The position numbers and the translations under genes are program-made. 64,000 nucleotides of DNA from Fluctibacter corallii (lineage in GTDB: Bacteria; Pseudomonadota; Gammaproteobacteria; Enterobacterales; Alteromonadaceae). This document shows positions 27,349-36,420 of this stretch, one piece after another (positions within the stretch are counted from its first letter, which is position 1; each line of letters starts with the position of its first letter). The notes below the pieces were generated by a model. It was given only the letters and a program-made list of their open reading frames with translations, ran no database searches and was not told the origin of the DNA. The stretch covers positions 496,259 to 560,258 of the forward strand of contig NZ_JAOWKX010000001.1 in NCBI RefSeq assembly GCF_025751585.1, written 5' to 3'.

Positions 27349-27741
27349 TTAACGCTTTGAGAACTGTGGACGCTTACGTGCTTTGTGAAGACCCACTTTC
27401 TTACGTTCAACGCGACGTGCATCACGTGTAACGAAGCCAGCCTTACGTAGAGTAGGACGAAGTGTCTCATCAAACTCCATAAGAGCACGTGTAATACCGT
27501 GACGGATTGCACCAGCTTGACCGCTGATACCACCACCAGTAACCGTTACGTACAAGTCGAACTTTTCAGTCATTTCAACAAGCTCTAGAGGCTGACGTAC
27601 AACCATGCGAGCTGTTTCACGACCGAAGAACTCGTCTAGTGGACGCTTGTTTACAACGATATTACCGCTACCTGGACGAAGGAATACACGAGCGGTAGAG
27701 CTTTTGCGGCGGCCAGTGCCGTAGTATTGAGTATCTGCCAT
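27349..27741 (-). CDS. rpsI: 30S ribosomal protein S9
   Basis: Small-subunit protein whose C-terminal tail reaches the P site. At 130 residues it is full length, with [20 protein letters not shown] at the N-terminus and the hallmark basic end [13 protein letters not shown]. It follows rplM with a 12-base gap, the universal order, and ends at a strong terminator. Confidence 0.99.
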   Translation of the reverse strand: MADTQYYGTGRRKSSTARVFLRPGSGNIVVNKRPLDEFFGRETARMVVRQPLELVEMTEKFDLYVTVTGGGISGQAGAIRHGITRALMEFDETLRPTLRKAGFVTRDARRVERKKVGLHKARKRPQFSKR

Positions 27742-27753
27742 TTTTCTCGCTCC

Positions 27754-28182
27754 TTAGATGTCCAAAACTTGAGGCTGTTGAGCAGCATGCTTGTGCTCAG
27801 AGCCAGCGTAGACTTTCATCTTGCGGAACATTGCACGGCCAAGTGGACCTTTTGGCAACATACCTTTAACCGCTTTTTCGATGATCATTTCAGGCTTGTG
27901 AGCCTGAAGCTTTTCAAAGTTAGTCTCTTTAAGACCACCTGGGTAACCCGTGTGAGAGTAGTACATTTTGCCTTGGGCTTTGTTGCCCGTAACAGTTACT
28001 TTCTCAGCATTGATTACAACAATGTAGTCCCCTGTGTCCACGTGAGGCGTGTACTCAGGCTTATGCTTACCGCGTAGGCGGCGAGCGATTTCAGTGGCCA
28101 AACGACCAAGCGTTTTGTCCGCGGCGTCAACCACGTACCAGTCACGTTTTACCGTTTCTGGCTTTGCAACAAAAGTTTTCAT
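27754..28182 (-). CDS. rplM: 50S ribosomal protein L13
   Basis: Early-assembly large-subunit protein of 142 residues, the exact family length. It starts [20 protein letters not shown] and contains [19 protein letters not shown] and [18 protein letters not shown]. It leads the rplM-rpsI operon. In E. coli, L13 represses its own mRNA through the leader; the leader here (about 150 bases) carries a hairpin at 28301-28317 that could serve the same purpose, though this is inference. Confidence 0.99.
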   Translation of the reverse strand: MKTFVAKPETVKRDWYVVDAADKTLGRLATEIARRLRGKHKPEYTPHVDTGDYIVVINAEKVTVTGNKAQGKMYYSHTGYPGGLKETNFEKLQAHKPEMIIEKAVKGMLPKGPLGRAMFRKMKVYAGSEHKHAAQQPQVLDI

Positions 28183-28300
28183 CTAACGTTACCCGAAAAT
28201 CTAAAAATAGTTACTAGGCGTTTTCTGTACCCAGCTTGTTTACTGAAAACAGAAAACTCTACAAATCAAGGCATTGACCCCTTCGAGCCCCCTGATTCTT

Positions 28301-28317
28301 CCGCTTTCCCAAAGCGG
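28301..28317 (-). promoter_or_regulatory. Hairpin in the rplM mRNA leader
   Basis: CCGCTTT and AAAGCGG form a perfect 7-bp stem with a GGG loop, directly downstream of the rplM promoter in the transcript. Position and form fit a ribosomal-protein leader element, possibly an L13 autoregulatory site. There is no T run after it, so it is not a simple terminator. Confidence 0.45.
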
Positions 28318-28338
28318 GTGTAACTGGGCAGGGCGCGA

Positions 28339-28365
28339 ATTATACAGAAACTTTAGAAAAAAGCG
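28339..28365 (-). promoter_or_regulatory. rplM-rpsI promoter
   Basis: The minus strand holds a perfect -10 TATAAT (28344-28339), followed by the GC-rich discriminator TCGCGCC typical of growth-rate and ppGpp-controlled ribosomal promoters. The -35 is not clear-cut: CTCGCT lies at 17-base spacing and TTGTAC is slightly too far upstream. The leader from here to the ATG is about 150 bases. Confidence 0.7.
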
Positions 28366-28554
28366 AGTACAAATATCAGACTATTTATATCTGTTTCACT
28401 GTGACGGTTGGAAACGCAATATTAAATTCCTATGAATTTCGGCATCTTATGCTTTGCAAAGGGACAAATATTAGTCTAAACCTTGGAATGAGATGCAATT
28501 GCACCTTACGCAAAGATGAACCTCAACGATATCGCCTTACATTAAGGGGACACT

Positions 28555-28995
28555 ATGAAACACACACATAGCATCAGGAGCGTTTTCATCGCCACATTAT
28601 GCACATTAGCGAGTCTATGGATATTCTCTGCGGCGCATGCACAAGTTGCGGTGATCGTTCATCCTTCAAATAGTTCAGAACTGGACGAAGGAACAATTAA
28701 AAAGATTTTCTTAGGCAAAACAACCAAGTTTAATGATGGTAAAATTGCCCTGCCCCTCAATGGCGCAAAAGACTCCGCGCCCCGCGAATACTTTAACAAC
28801 ACCGTTTTAGGCAGAACCACCAATCAGGTTAACAGCTATTGGTCGAAGCTCGTGTTTACGGGCAAAGGAGAAATGCCAAAAGAAGTCGATTCAGATGCAG
28901 AAGTTGTCAGCACGGTAGCAGCTAATCAGGGTGCGATTGGCTATGTAGATCCGTCTGCGGTTAATGATTCTGTTAAAGTCGTCGCTAACTTTTAA
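28555..28995 (+). CDS. Small periplasmic PstS-like (phosphate-binding family) protein
   Basis: A 146-residue exported protein with a signal peptide (cleavage after AAHA, about residue 29). Its single domain resembles the short phosphate ABC transporter substrate-binding-like proteins: VAVIVHPSNSSELDEGTIKKIFLG near the N-terminus, then YFNNTVLGRTTNQVNSYWSKLVFTGKG and ANQGAIGYVDPSAV. It is half the size of true PstS and has no ABC transporter genes beside it, so it is unlikely to be a complete uptake receptor. A porin follows eleven bases later, and AGGGGA precedes the ATG. Phosphate binding is inferred from family only. Confidence 0.82.
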   Translation: MKHTHSIRSVFIATLCTLASLWIFSAAHAQVAVIVHPSNSSELDEGTIKKIFLGKTTKFNDGKIALPLNGAKDSAPREYFNNTVLGRTTNQVNSYWSKLVFTGKGEMPKEVDSDAEVVSTVAANQGAIGYVDPSAVNDSVKVVANF

Positions 28996-29006
28996 GGGGA
29001 ACAAAA

Positions 29007-30158
29007 ATGAAACATAAATTATCGCTTACTTCCCTTTTACTCGCTGTACTGGTCCTATTTACTAGTCAAACTCTTGCAGAGGTTAAATTCAGTGGTTATG
29101 GCTCCATTGTTGTCGGTAAAACCTTTGGCGAAATCGACGACCCGTTAAATCCCGGCCAAACACGAGACGAAATATTTACTGCAGACTTTTACGATGTTGG
29201 TCAATACGATAATGATCTTAGCTTCAAGCCAGAGACGGTGTTTGCTATACAAGCTCGGTCAGATTTAGGAGAGGGCTTAAGCGTCACCGCGCAACTTGTT
29301 GCCAAAGGCACTGACGATTTTGAGCCGGAGTTCGATTGGTATTACATCACCTACAAACCCACGGATGACTGGACCTTACTCGCTGGTCGCCGAAACATTC
29401 CTATGTACTATTTTTCAGAGTTTTCAGAGGTGGGATATGCGTATCCTTGGATGCGTCCTCCATCAAATCTGTACTGGTGGCAAGTCACTCAATTTAACAG
29501 TGTGCAAGCCATTTACACCTTCGACTGGGGCGATCTCACTAATAGCTTGAACTTCTTCTACGGCAACGAATACAGCGACGACAATAAAGAGATGCTTTTC
29601 TACGATAGACTTTTCGGTGGAAACGCGACCCGCATAGATGAAATCTGGACAAACATCACCGGCTTTAACTGGAATATGTCGGGGGAAATGTTCGACTTAC
29701 GCTTTGTTTACTTCAGAAATGACCGTGACAGAGACACCTATAACCCTGATGGTTCGATCACCGTCGCAGATACTTACGATCAGTTTTTCGTAGGCTTAGG
29801 CGGGGTTATCAACCTTGATCCAATTACTCTTCTATTCGACTACAACTACGTAGAATATGACGATGTCGTTGGAACTGTTTACCCGACATGGTTATTGTCA
29901 GCAGTGTATACCATTGGTGATTTTCAACCTTACATCTCCTATTCCAAAGCCGATCACGAGCAGGACAAGGAACCATTTGTTACAGAAGACTTGGAAGAGC
30001 ACTATGTATTGGGTATCGGTTTGCGCTACAACTTCCATCCACAAGCGGCACTCAAAATTCAGTATGATAAGTTCAAAGATCAAGGCGATGCAGCGACATT
30101 CTACAATTTCCATGGCGATGCCGAAAACATTGCTATCGGAGTCGACTTCATCTTTTAG
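29007..30158 (+). CDS. Outer-membrane porin-like beta-barrel protein
   Basis: A 383-residue outer-membrane protein. Signal peptide residues 1-24 end in TLA, and mature alternating strands begin VKFSGYGSIVVGK. The sequence continues with porin-like hairpins (WYYITYKPTDDWTLLAGRRNIP, YISYSKADHEQ) and a C-terminal aromatic strand ending VDFIF, the BAM recognition signal. It resembles general or phosphate-type porins, but the substrate is unknown. It forms an operon with the PstS-like gene eleven bases upstream and has its own AAGGGGA ribosome-binding site. A terminator follows the stop. Confidence 0.85.
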   Translation: MKHKLSLTSLLLAVLVLFTSQTLAEVKFSGYGSIVVGKTFGEIDDPLNPGQTRDEIFTADFYDVGQYDNDLSFKPETVFAIQARSDLGEGLSVTAQLVAKGTDDFEPEFDWYYITYKPTDDWTLLAGRRNIPMYYFSEFSEVGYAYPWMRPPSNLYWWQVTQFNSVQAIYTFDWGDLTNSLNFFYGNEYSDDNKEMLFYDRLFGGNATRIDEIWTNITGFNWNMSGEMFDLRFVYFRNDRDRDTYNPDGSITVADTYDQFFVGLGGVINLDPITLLFDYNYVEYDDVVGTVYPTWLLSAVYTIGDFQPYISYSKADHEQDKEPFVTEDLEEHYVLGIGLRYNFHPQAALKIQYDKFKDQGDAATFYNFHGDAENIAIGVDFIF

Positions 30159-30177
30159 TCCATCCTATACGTTTGTT

Positions 30178-30200
30178 AGGCCGCATCATGCGGCCTTTTT
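30178..30200 (+). terminator. Intrinsic terminator after the porin gene
   Basis: GGCCGCAT (30179-30186) pairs with ATGCGGCC (30188-30195) and is followed by TTTTT. It closes the PstS-like/porin transcript 20 bases after the stop codon. Confidence 0.9.
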
Positions 30201-30301
30201 CATTACCATCAGCGATATTTGTCTTATTCCAACCAAGCGCTAACAAAGGATTTCAACCCTAACCAGTGGATAGAATTTCATCCACGTTCTACGCTTTCTT
30301 T

Positions 30302-31168
30302 ATGACTAGATATGCATTGTTTTTACTCATCCTTAGCCACAGTTTCCACGTGATGGGTAACACCTACATATATACCAGTTACCGTGGTTCAGACGACCAG
30401 CGAAGCTACTTCGTTGAAGCACTTAAACTTGCTCTGGAAAAAACCCAGCACGACCATGGTGATTACCGTATTGAGCCAGCCCAAATGCATATGAATCAAG
30501 AGCGTCAAATTGTCGCCGTACAACAGGGCTTAGCTGATGTTATGTGGACGATGACAACCGACGAAAGAGAAGAAAAATTACTTCCGGTACGATTTCCACT
30601 ATTGAAAGGGTATGTTGGCAAACGCGTTTTAGTGATTCATCGGTCGCGCGAGAAAGAGTTCGGAGCAAAGCGAAAAAAAACTGAATTGCAAAAAAAGCTT
30701 GCGGTACAAGGGCTTAATTGGCCTGACTCAATCATACTATCCCATAACCAATTCAATGTGCAGACTGTCGATTGGGGAATGTGGTACGAAAACATGTTCA
30801 AGTTACTCGCAGAAGGAAAAGCCGATTACTTTCCTAGAAGCATTATTGAAGTTCATCAGGAACTCAGCCGTTTACGCGATCCGAACTTCGTCATATCGCA
30901 ATATCATCTAATCGAATATCCGGCTTTTATATATTTCTTTGTGAGTAATGACAAAAGAATATTCGCGAAACGATTATTGACAGGTCTTAAACGGGCAAAG
31001 CAATCTGGGGAACTACAAACGCTATTCGAAAGTTTTCCTGAACATCAACGGGCTGACGAACTAATCACGCGAGGATTTGAGCAACATTATCGGTTAGAAA
31101 ACCCATTGTTAACCGTCAAACCTGTTGGTTTCAAAAATTGGCGTGCCAAAGTTCGCACACTGAACTAA
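30302..31168 (+). CDS. Periplasmic substrate-binding-like protein (SBP family 3 type)
   Basis: A 288-residue exported protein from ATG 30302, which gives a clean signal peptide (MTRYALFLLILSHSFHVMG). A GTG at 30266 would add 12 residues. The body resembles extracellular solute-binding proteins: an early YRGSDDQRSYFVEALKLAL, GLADVMWTMTTDEREEKLLPVRFPL in the ligand-lobe region, and LLTGLKRAKQSGELQTLFES near the end. No permease or ATPase genes adjoin, so it could be a stand-alone sensor or orphan receptor. Ligand unknown. Confidence 0.72.
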   Translation: MTRYALFLLILSHSFHVMGNTYIYTSYRGSDDQRSYFVEALKLALEKTQHDHGDYRIEPAQMHMNQERQIVAVQQGLADVMWTMTTDEREEKLLPVRFPLLKGYVGKRVLVIHRSREKEFGAKRKKTELQKKLAVQGLNWPDSIILSHNQFNVQTVDWGMWYENMFKLLAEGKADYFPRSIIEVHQELSRLRDPNFVISQYHLIEYPAFIYFFVSNDKRIFAKRLLTGLKRAKQSGELQTLFESFPEHQRADELITRGFEQHYRLENPLLTVKPVGFKNWRAKVRTLN

Positions 31169-31263
31169 GCTATTAATATCGGTGAGAAAATCAATAAAAT
31201 TACTCCCGAATTATTTACATTTGCCTATAGTTAAGTTTGCGCTGGATTTTTGGAACACACTCT

Positions 31264-31722
31264 ATGCATAATTTTTCTGATGTACGCGAATTGCTTCACC
31301 ACAATCAACGTTTTCACGATCGCGCCAGTTTGTATTACCGCGAGCTGGCAAGTAAAGTGTCTGACGAACGCGTGAGAATGCTATTAGACACTCTCAGTAC
31401 GCATGAAGTGATACTTTCGAATGAATTAAAGCGCTATGTAGAGCAAGCCCCAGACGCCATTTTGAATACCTACTACCAGTTTGATCATGAATACGACGTT
31501 AATGAGCTGTTTGCCATTGCTTCAGCCCCTCACGAATGCAACGTCAATGATATTGAGCAGCTTGCCACACGATTAGATGATTATTTACAAACGCTATACA
31601 GCAAAATGGCACAAGGCGTAGACTCTGAAAATGTGAGAGAAGTATTCGAAAATCTCTCAAACCATATGCAAGAGGAGAAGAAGAAGCTCTCTACTGACTT
31701 ATACTCCATGCTTGATATTTAG
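31264..31722 (+). CDS. Ferritin-like helical-bundle protein, function uncertain
   Basis: A 152-residue protein that is almost entirely helical. The spacing of acidic and His residues (HHNQRFHDRASLYYRELA, LSTHEVILSNELKRYV, NHMQEEKKKLSTDLYSML) suggests a four-helix, ferritin- or rubrerythrin-like bundle. A full set of di-iron ligands is not certain, so it may not bind metal. ATG 31264 is preferred over an in-frame TTG at 31237. It stands alone, with no obvious operon partner. Confidence 0.6.
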   Translation: MHNFSDVRELLHHNQRFHDRASLYYRELASKVSDERVRMLLDTLSTHEVILSNELKRYVEQAPDAILNTYYQFDHEYDVNELFAIASAPHECNVNDIEQLATRLDDYLQTLYSKMAQGVDSENVREVFENLSNHMQEEKKKLSTDLYSMLDI

Positions 31723-31956
31723 CTTTAAGTCGGCTTAAAACCAACATCACTTAACTCAACACCAAGAAAAATTGGTGAATACCTATGATTGGTAAAAACC
31801 ATTGCCAATGCTGCAAATTTTCTGATAGGTTTGACATCCCCGTAATATCGCCTTTGCAACAAGCTCGCTCAGTGGCAAACATTATCTGATAGGTATGCCG
31901 TGATGCTTGCCGTGGCATTAAAAAATCAAATACGGGATCAACGAAGGAAAAAACAG

Positions 31957-34050
31957 ATGATCAAATTCAGCAACGTTGCGATTGCGGTAATTACTGCAAC
32001 TTCGCTCAGTTTACCTGCTGTTTCGGCCACCAAGGACGGCAGCAACAAAGTAGGTAAACCTATTATATCTTCTAAAATTGTTGGTGGTGAAGAAGCCACA
32101 CAAGGCGACTACCCTTGGATGACTGCCCTCGTGACCGTCTCAACCGAAGTCGATACCACTCTCACCGTTGGAACTGATATTATCGGTAGTAATGCATTTA
32201 GTAATGGTGTGTCTGGCGACGCAACAGCAGAAATTGCTAGCTGTGGCCTAGGTGGAGAAGTCTGTACAGAAGTACAAGACAAAATATGCTTAATTGAGCG
32301 TGGTGAATTTAACTTTTCTACTAAAGCGCAGAATTGTGAAGAAGGCGGCGGTATAGGCGCAATCATTTATAATAATGAATCTGGCCCGTTGAGCAGTGGC
32401 ACACTAGGTGACGATTTTGCAGGCACCATTCCTGTTATTGGTATTTCTCAAGAAGATGGGCAGGCACTGTTAGATCGGGTAGGCGAGATAGCAAGCATTA
32501 GCGTCGCTGCAACAGAAAACCTTGTTCAAGATTCCAGCTGTGGTGCATCTTACCTAGGAAATGGTTGGGTACTTACCGCTTCTCATTGTGTCGACTCGGA
32601 AGCCTCAGCCTCACTTAAAGTTAACATTGGTGAATATGATCTAAGAGATGGCGCTGAAAATGCGGTAGATATTGAACGCATCTATTTACACCCAGATTAT
32701 AACGACTCAACATTGGATTCTGATATTGCTTTACTAAAGCTTACGCAAAATGTTGAAGCAGCAACGGTTACAGTAGCGAACAAAACACAAACAGAATCTT
32801 TTGAAAATGCTGCGTCGCTTACAACTGCTATTGGTTGGGGTGGTCGCACAGGCTATGAGCCAGGAGAAGGGCCTACATCAGATTTCCCCAGCATTTTACA
32901 TCAAGTTAATACAAACCTAATGACCAACGAAGTGTGCGCACAAACATTAGCCACATCATATGGTGAAGAAGATCCTGCTTTAGCAGGCATCACCGAACGT
33001 ATGATTTGTGCTGATGTTCCCGACGGCGGGAAAGCTACCTGTCAAGGAGACAGCGGCGGCCCACTGCTCGTTCAGGAAGGAAATGAATGGATTCAAGTAG
33101 GTATAACTAGCTGGGGAAGTGGTTGTGCAGCGAAAGGCTACCCGAGTGTATACGCTCGTATATCTGCCTTTGAAGATTGGCGTCTCGCCACCATGACAGG
33201 TATCACTCTGCTCAACGCAAAAACGTTCCCGACAATTCGTGTTGGACAAAGCACAACGCAAACATTGACCTTAATTAACAACTCGAATTCAGCACAAACT
33301 ATCGACCTGACTACATCAGGTACAACTGATATCGTGTTAAATAGTGCTGCATGTCAGACCATAGAAGCAAACGCGTCGTGTGATGTCACTGCGACCTATA
33401 CTCCAACTCAAGCTGAAGAGGTGTCTCTAGACATTACCATCACTGCTGGTGATACCAGTGTGAAAACGTATGGTGCAAGCGTAAATGGTCGTGCGCTGAT
33501 TGAAGCAACCGACGTACAAACTGCCTTTGCCTCTCTTGGCACTACTGCCTCTTGGTACACAGGTGGGAACAATGCCTGGATGGTTAACACCGAAGGTCAT
33601 GTAGAAAGCGGTGATATCAATGATAGCCAATATGCTTTGCTTGAAACCACGATTACAGAAACTGGTACGCTAACGTTCGAATGGTTTGTTTCTTCAGAAG
33701 CGAATGAGGACGACCCAGAAGCACCATACGACGCGCTATATTTAGTCGTGAATGGTCAGTTGATTGACTTTATCTCTGGTGAAGTTCCTTTCACTGAGAA
33801 AAGCGTAGACCTCACAGAAGAAACGAATCTTGTGCAATGGATATACGAAAAAGACGGGTCTACCAGTGCATTTGAAGACAAAGGCGCTTTACGCAATGTA
33901 TCTTTTGCCTCTGATACACCAGTCACTCCGCCACCAGTTGAACCACCGCCACCGGTTGAGCCTCCTCAACCTAGAAGCTCTGGCGGCTCGTTTGGTATCT
34001 CTGCACTATTGCTTCTACCTTTATTGTGGATGCGCAGACGCTTCAAATAA
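31957..34050 (+). CDS. Secreted S1-family serine protease with inserted PA-like domain and GlyGly-CTERM
   Basis: A 697-residue secreted protease. The start ATG 31957 follows AAGGAA. Signal peptide is about 1-24. A propeptide ends before IVGG at about residue 41. Residues about 62-189 hold a PA-like domain (ICLIERGEFNFSTKA, GAIIYNNESGPL, IPVIGISQEDG), inserted between the new N-terminus and the CGASYLGNGWVLTASHC block. The triad is His210, Asp256 and Ser366 (GDSGGP). The S1-pocket position 189 is Ala (KATCQGDSGG), so trypsin specificity is doubtful. A beta-sandwich follows (about 410-515), then a lectin- or jelly-roll-like domain (about 525-650), a PPPVEPP linker, and a GlyGly-CTERM tail (SSGGSFGISALLLLPLLWMR). 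Export is probably by type II secretion. A close paralogue follows. Confidence 0.93.
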   Translation: MIKFSNVAIAVITATSLSLPAVSATKDGSNKVGKPIISSKIVGGEEATQGDYPWMTALVTVSTEVDTTLTVGTDIIGSNAFSNGVSGDATAEIASCGLGGEVCTEVQDKICLIERGEFNFSTKAQNCEEGGGIGAIIYNNESGPLSSGTLGDDFAGTIPVIGISQEDGQALLDRVGEIASISVAATENLVQDSSCGASYLGNGWVLTASHCVDSEASASLKVNIGEYDLRDGAENAVDIERIYLHPDYNDSTLDSDIALLKLTQNVEAATVTVANKTQTESFENAASLTTAIGWGGRTGYEPGEGPTSDFPSILHQVNTNLMTNEVCAQTLATSYGEEDPALAGITERMICADVPDGGKATCQGDSGGPLLVQEGNEWIQVGITSWGSGCAAKGYPSVYARISAFEDWRLATMTGITLLNAKTFPTIRVGQSTTQTLTLINNSNSAQTIDLTTSGTTDIVLNSAACQTIEANASCDVTATYTPTQAEEVSLDITITAGDTSVKTYGASVNGRALIEATDVQTAFASLGTTASWYTGGNNAWMVNTEGHVESGDINDSQYALLETTITETGTLTFEWFVSSEANEDDPEAPYDALYLVVNGQLIDFISGEVPFTEKSVDLTEETNLVQWIYEKDGSTSAFEDKGALRNVSFASDTPVTPPPVEPPPPVEPPQPRSSGGSFGISALLLLPLLWMRRRFK

Positions 34051-34065
34051 AAAACAATCGTTATC

Positions 34066-34089
34066 AAGCCCGGTTATCCGGGCTTTTTT
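34066..34089 (+). terminator. Intrinsic terminator between the two protease genes
   Basis: AAGCCCGG (34066-34073) and CCGGGCTT (34078-34085) form the stem with a TTAT loop, followed by a T run. The two proteases are therefore separate transcripts. Confidence 0.92.
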
Positions 34090-34262
34090 ATTCGCTTTGC
34101 TCTCATATTAATTGACTCACTGCTCAATACATATTGATTCAACATCCCCCCAGATATCCACTAAACTTAATGTGGGTAATTTACGTAAAAAAATAAATTA
34201 TTTCGCTTAACTCCGCTGGATTATCACATTGGCAAAGCCTCAACAGGCTACAGGTAAACGAT

Positions 34263-36395
34263 ATGAGCAAGTTTAGTAAAATCGCCGTGGCAGTTGCTAC
34301 AGCATTGGCAACACAGTTTTCTCTCACTTTCACAACCAGTGCGGCAGCTGTCAATAAACCATCCGTTACGCCAAAAATTGTTGGAGGTGAAGAAGCACAG
34401 AACGGTGAATTTCCCTGGATGAGTGCGCTATATGAAGTCTCTAACAATAGTACATCGCAATTGCGTGTCGCCGGCGTTGAAATAAATAGCTCAGGTTTTC
34501 GCGAAAGTCCGTTTGCAGACGTAACAGGACAATTAGTCAACTGTGGACAGGGACAATCACTGTGTGAAGGCGTTCTCAACCAGGTTTGCTTAATCGAGCG
34601 AGGCGACAATACATTTTTGGATAAAGCGTTAACGTGCGAAGCCTCTGGAGGAATAGGTGCGATAATCTATAACAATGAAGCAGGTGACATAGAAGCTGGC
34701 ACACTGACAAGCGACTATTATGGCACGATCCCTGTTGTATCAGTTTCACAAGAAACTGGGCAGTCTCTATTAACGCAAATAGGTAGTGATGTCTCACTCT
34801 CTGTCAGTATTTCAGACTTGAGCACTGAAACCTTTACCTGCGGTGCAACCTACTTAGGAGAGGGTTGGTTACTGACGGCTGCGCATTGTATACCAATTGA
34901 CGCGACGCAACGGCTCAAAGTAGGCATTGGTGATTATGAAGTATTTGTAGGTACTCCCTCTAACATTACCGCTGTCTACATTCATCCAGATTTTAACGAG
35001 GTAACCTTTGACAGCGACTATGCGCTACTTCGAGCCAATGGCGGCGTTAGTGAAACTATTCGCCTCGCTGACATTGCGACCACGGATGCATTTGTGAATG
35101 CCAATAGTGTAACCACGGCAATTGGTTGGGGAGGACGCATTGGTTACGAACCCGGCGAAGGACCTACAGGGGATTTTCCTGCTCGACTTCATAAAGTTGA
35201 TACAAACTTACTCACGAATAGCCAATGCATTCAAACTTATGCGTCATCAAACGGCACCCCTGTCGAAAATACTTTCATTACAGACAACATGGTATGTGCT
35301 GATGTACCAGAGGGAGGGAAAGCGACCTGTCAGGGCGACAGCGGCGGGCCAATTCTCGTCAACGATGGTTCGGAGTGGATTCAAATTGGTATAACAAGTT
35401 TTGGGCAAGGATGCGGGGCACAAGGATACCCAAGTGTCTATACTCGATTGGCGCGATTCGATAATTGGCGAGACATCACCATGAATGGCGTGATTTTTAA
35501 TCCAAGCTTTTCAGTTCCTACTCTTACTGTTGGAGAAACGTTAGCACTCCCTATCGTCGCCCATAATAATTTTAATGACGCCTTAAATATCGGTATACAA
35601 CAGACAAACATTCCATTTGCATCTATTGAAAATGGACAATGTAACAACGTACCGAGTGGAGGTGTGTGTGAAAGGATAGTCACCTTTGCGCCATCAGAAG
35701 CCGGAACCTTTACAGCCAATTTTGACATTACCTCTGATGAAAACCAATTTCAAAAAAGAGATTTAACCCGAAACATTATCGTTCTCGATAAAAGTGAGGC
35801 TTTTCAAGCTCTGTTTACCGTGGATGATGACGAGAACATCGTTTGGTCGACGGGAGGCAACGCCGACTGGCAAATTGCGAACGGTACAAATGCACAAAGT
35901 GGCGATATTAATGATTCTCAAGCAAGCTATTTAAAAGCGACTGTATATGGTAAAGGCGTACTCACTTTTGATTGGCGCGTTTCCTCAGAAGTCAGTTCTT
36001 CTCCAGATACGGTCTTTGACGGCTTATATTTGTACGTAAATGACAGGCTACTAGATGTTATTTCTGGCGAAAATGCATTCGCAAAAAAAACGGTTAATCT
36101 TGTAAGTGAAGTAAACCGAGTCGAGTGGGTTTATCGCAAAGATGAATCTGTTTCTAGCGGAAGAGACAATGCCGACATAAAAAACGTAAATCTACGGCTG
36201 ATAACGAAAACGCCACCGCCTTCACCCAGCCCTGCGCCGAGTCCAACTCCTAGCCCAGCTCCGAGTCCATCACCCAGTCCTACGCCAAGCCCAAGCCCAG
36301 CGCCAACTCCAGCTCCGAGCTCTGGCGGAGGCTCAACAGGCGTGTTGATGGCTGGCTTATTACCTATTTTGTGGTATCGGCGCAGACCAAAATAG
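34263..36395 (+). CDS. Second S1-family serine protease with inserted PA-like domain and GlyGly-CTERM
   Basis: A 710-residue paralogue of the preceding protease with the same architecture. Signal peptide is about 1-28 and IVGG at 39-42. A PA-like insertion occupies about 60-188 (CLIERGDNTFLDKALTC, GAIIYNNEAGDI, IPVVSVSQETG). The triad is His208, Asp252 and Ser360, with Ala354 at the S1 189-equivalent. A beta-sandwich and a jelly-roll-like domain (WRVSSEVSSSPDTVFDGLYLY) come next. A long Pro-Ser linker (PSPAPSPTPSPAPSPSP) precedes the GlyGly-CTERM tail. It should be anchored or released by rhombosortase after type II secretion, but neither system is in this window. The sequence has diverged enough from its neighbour to be an old duplication. 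Confidence 0.93.
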   Translation: MSKFSKIAVAVATALATQFSLTFTTSAAAVNKPSVTPKIVGGEEAQNGEFPWMSALYEVSNNSTSQLRVAGVEINSSGFRESPFADVTGQLVNCGQGQSLCEGVLNQVCLIERGDNTFLDKALTCEASGGIGAIIYNNEAGDIEAGTLTSDYYGTIPVVSVSQETGQSLLTQIGSDVSLSVSISDLSTETFTCGATYLGEGWLLTAAHCIPIDATQRLKVGIGDYEVFVGTPSNITAVYIHPDFNEVTFDSDYALLRANGGVSETIRLADIATTDAFVNANSVTTAIGWGGRIGYEPGEGPTGDFPARLHKVDTNLLTNSQCIQTYASSNGTPVENTFITDNMVCADVPEGGKATCQGDSGGPILVNDGSEWIQIGITSFGQGCGAQGYPSVYTRLARFDNWRDITMNGVIFNPSFSVPTLTVGETLALPIVAHNNFNDALNIGIQQTNIPFASIENGQCNNVPSGGVCERIVTFAPSEAGTFTANFDITSDENQFQKRDLTRNIIVLDKSEAFQALFTVDDDENIVWSTGGNADWQIANGTNAQSGDINDSQASYLKATVYGKGVLTFDWRVSSEVSSSPDTVFDGLYLYVNDRLLDVISGENAFAKKTVNLVSEVNRVEWVYRKDESVSSGRDNADIKNVNLRLITKTPPPSPSPAPSPTPSPAPSPSPSPTPSPSPAPTPAPSSGGGSTGVLMAGLLPILWYRRRPK

Positions 36396-36420
36396 AAATC
36401 TAGTTAAGAAAAATCTAGCA

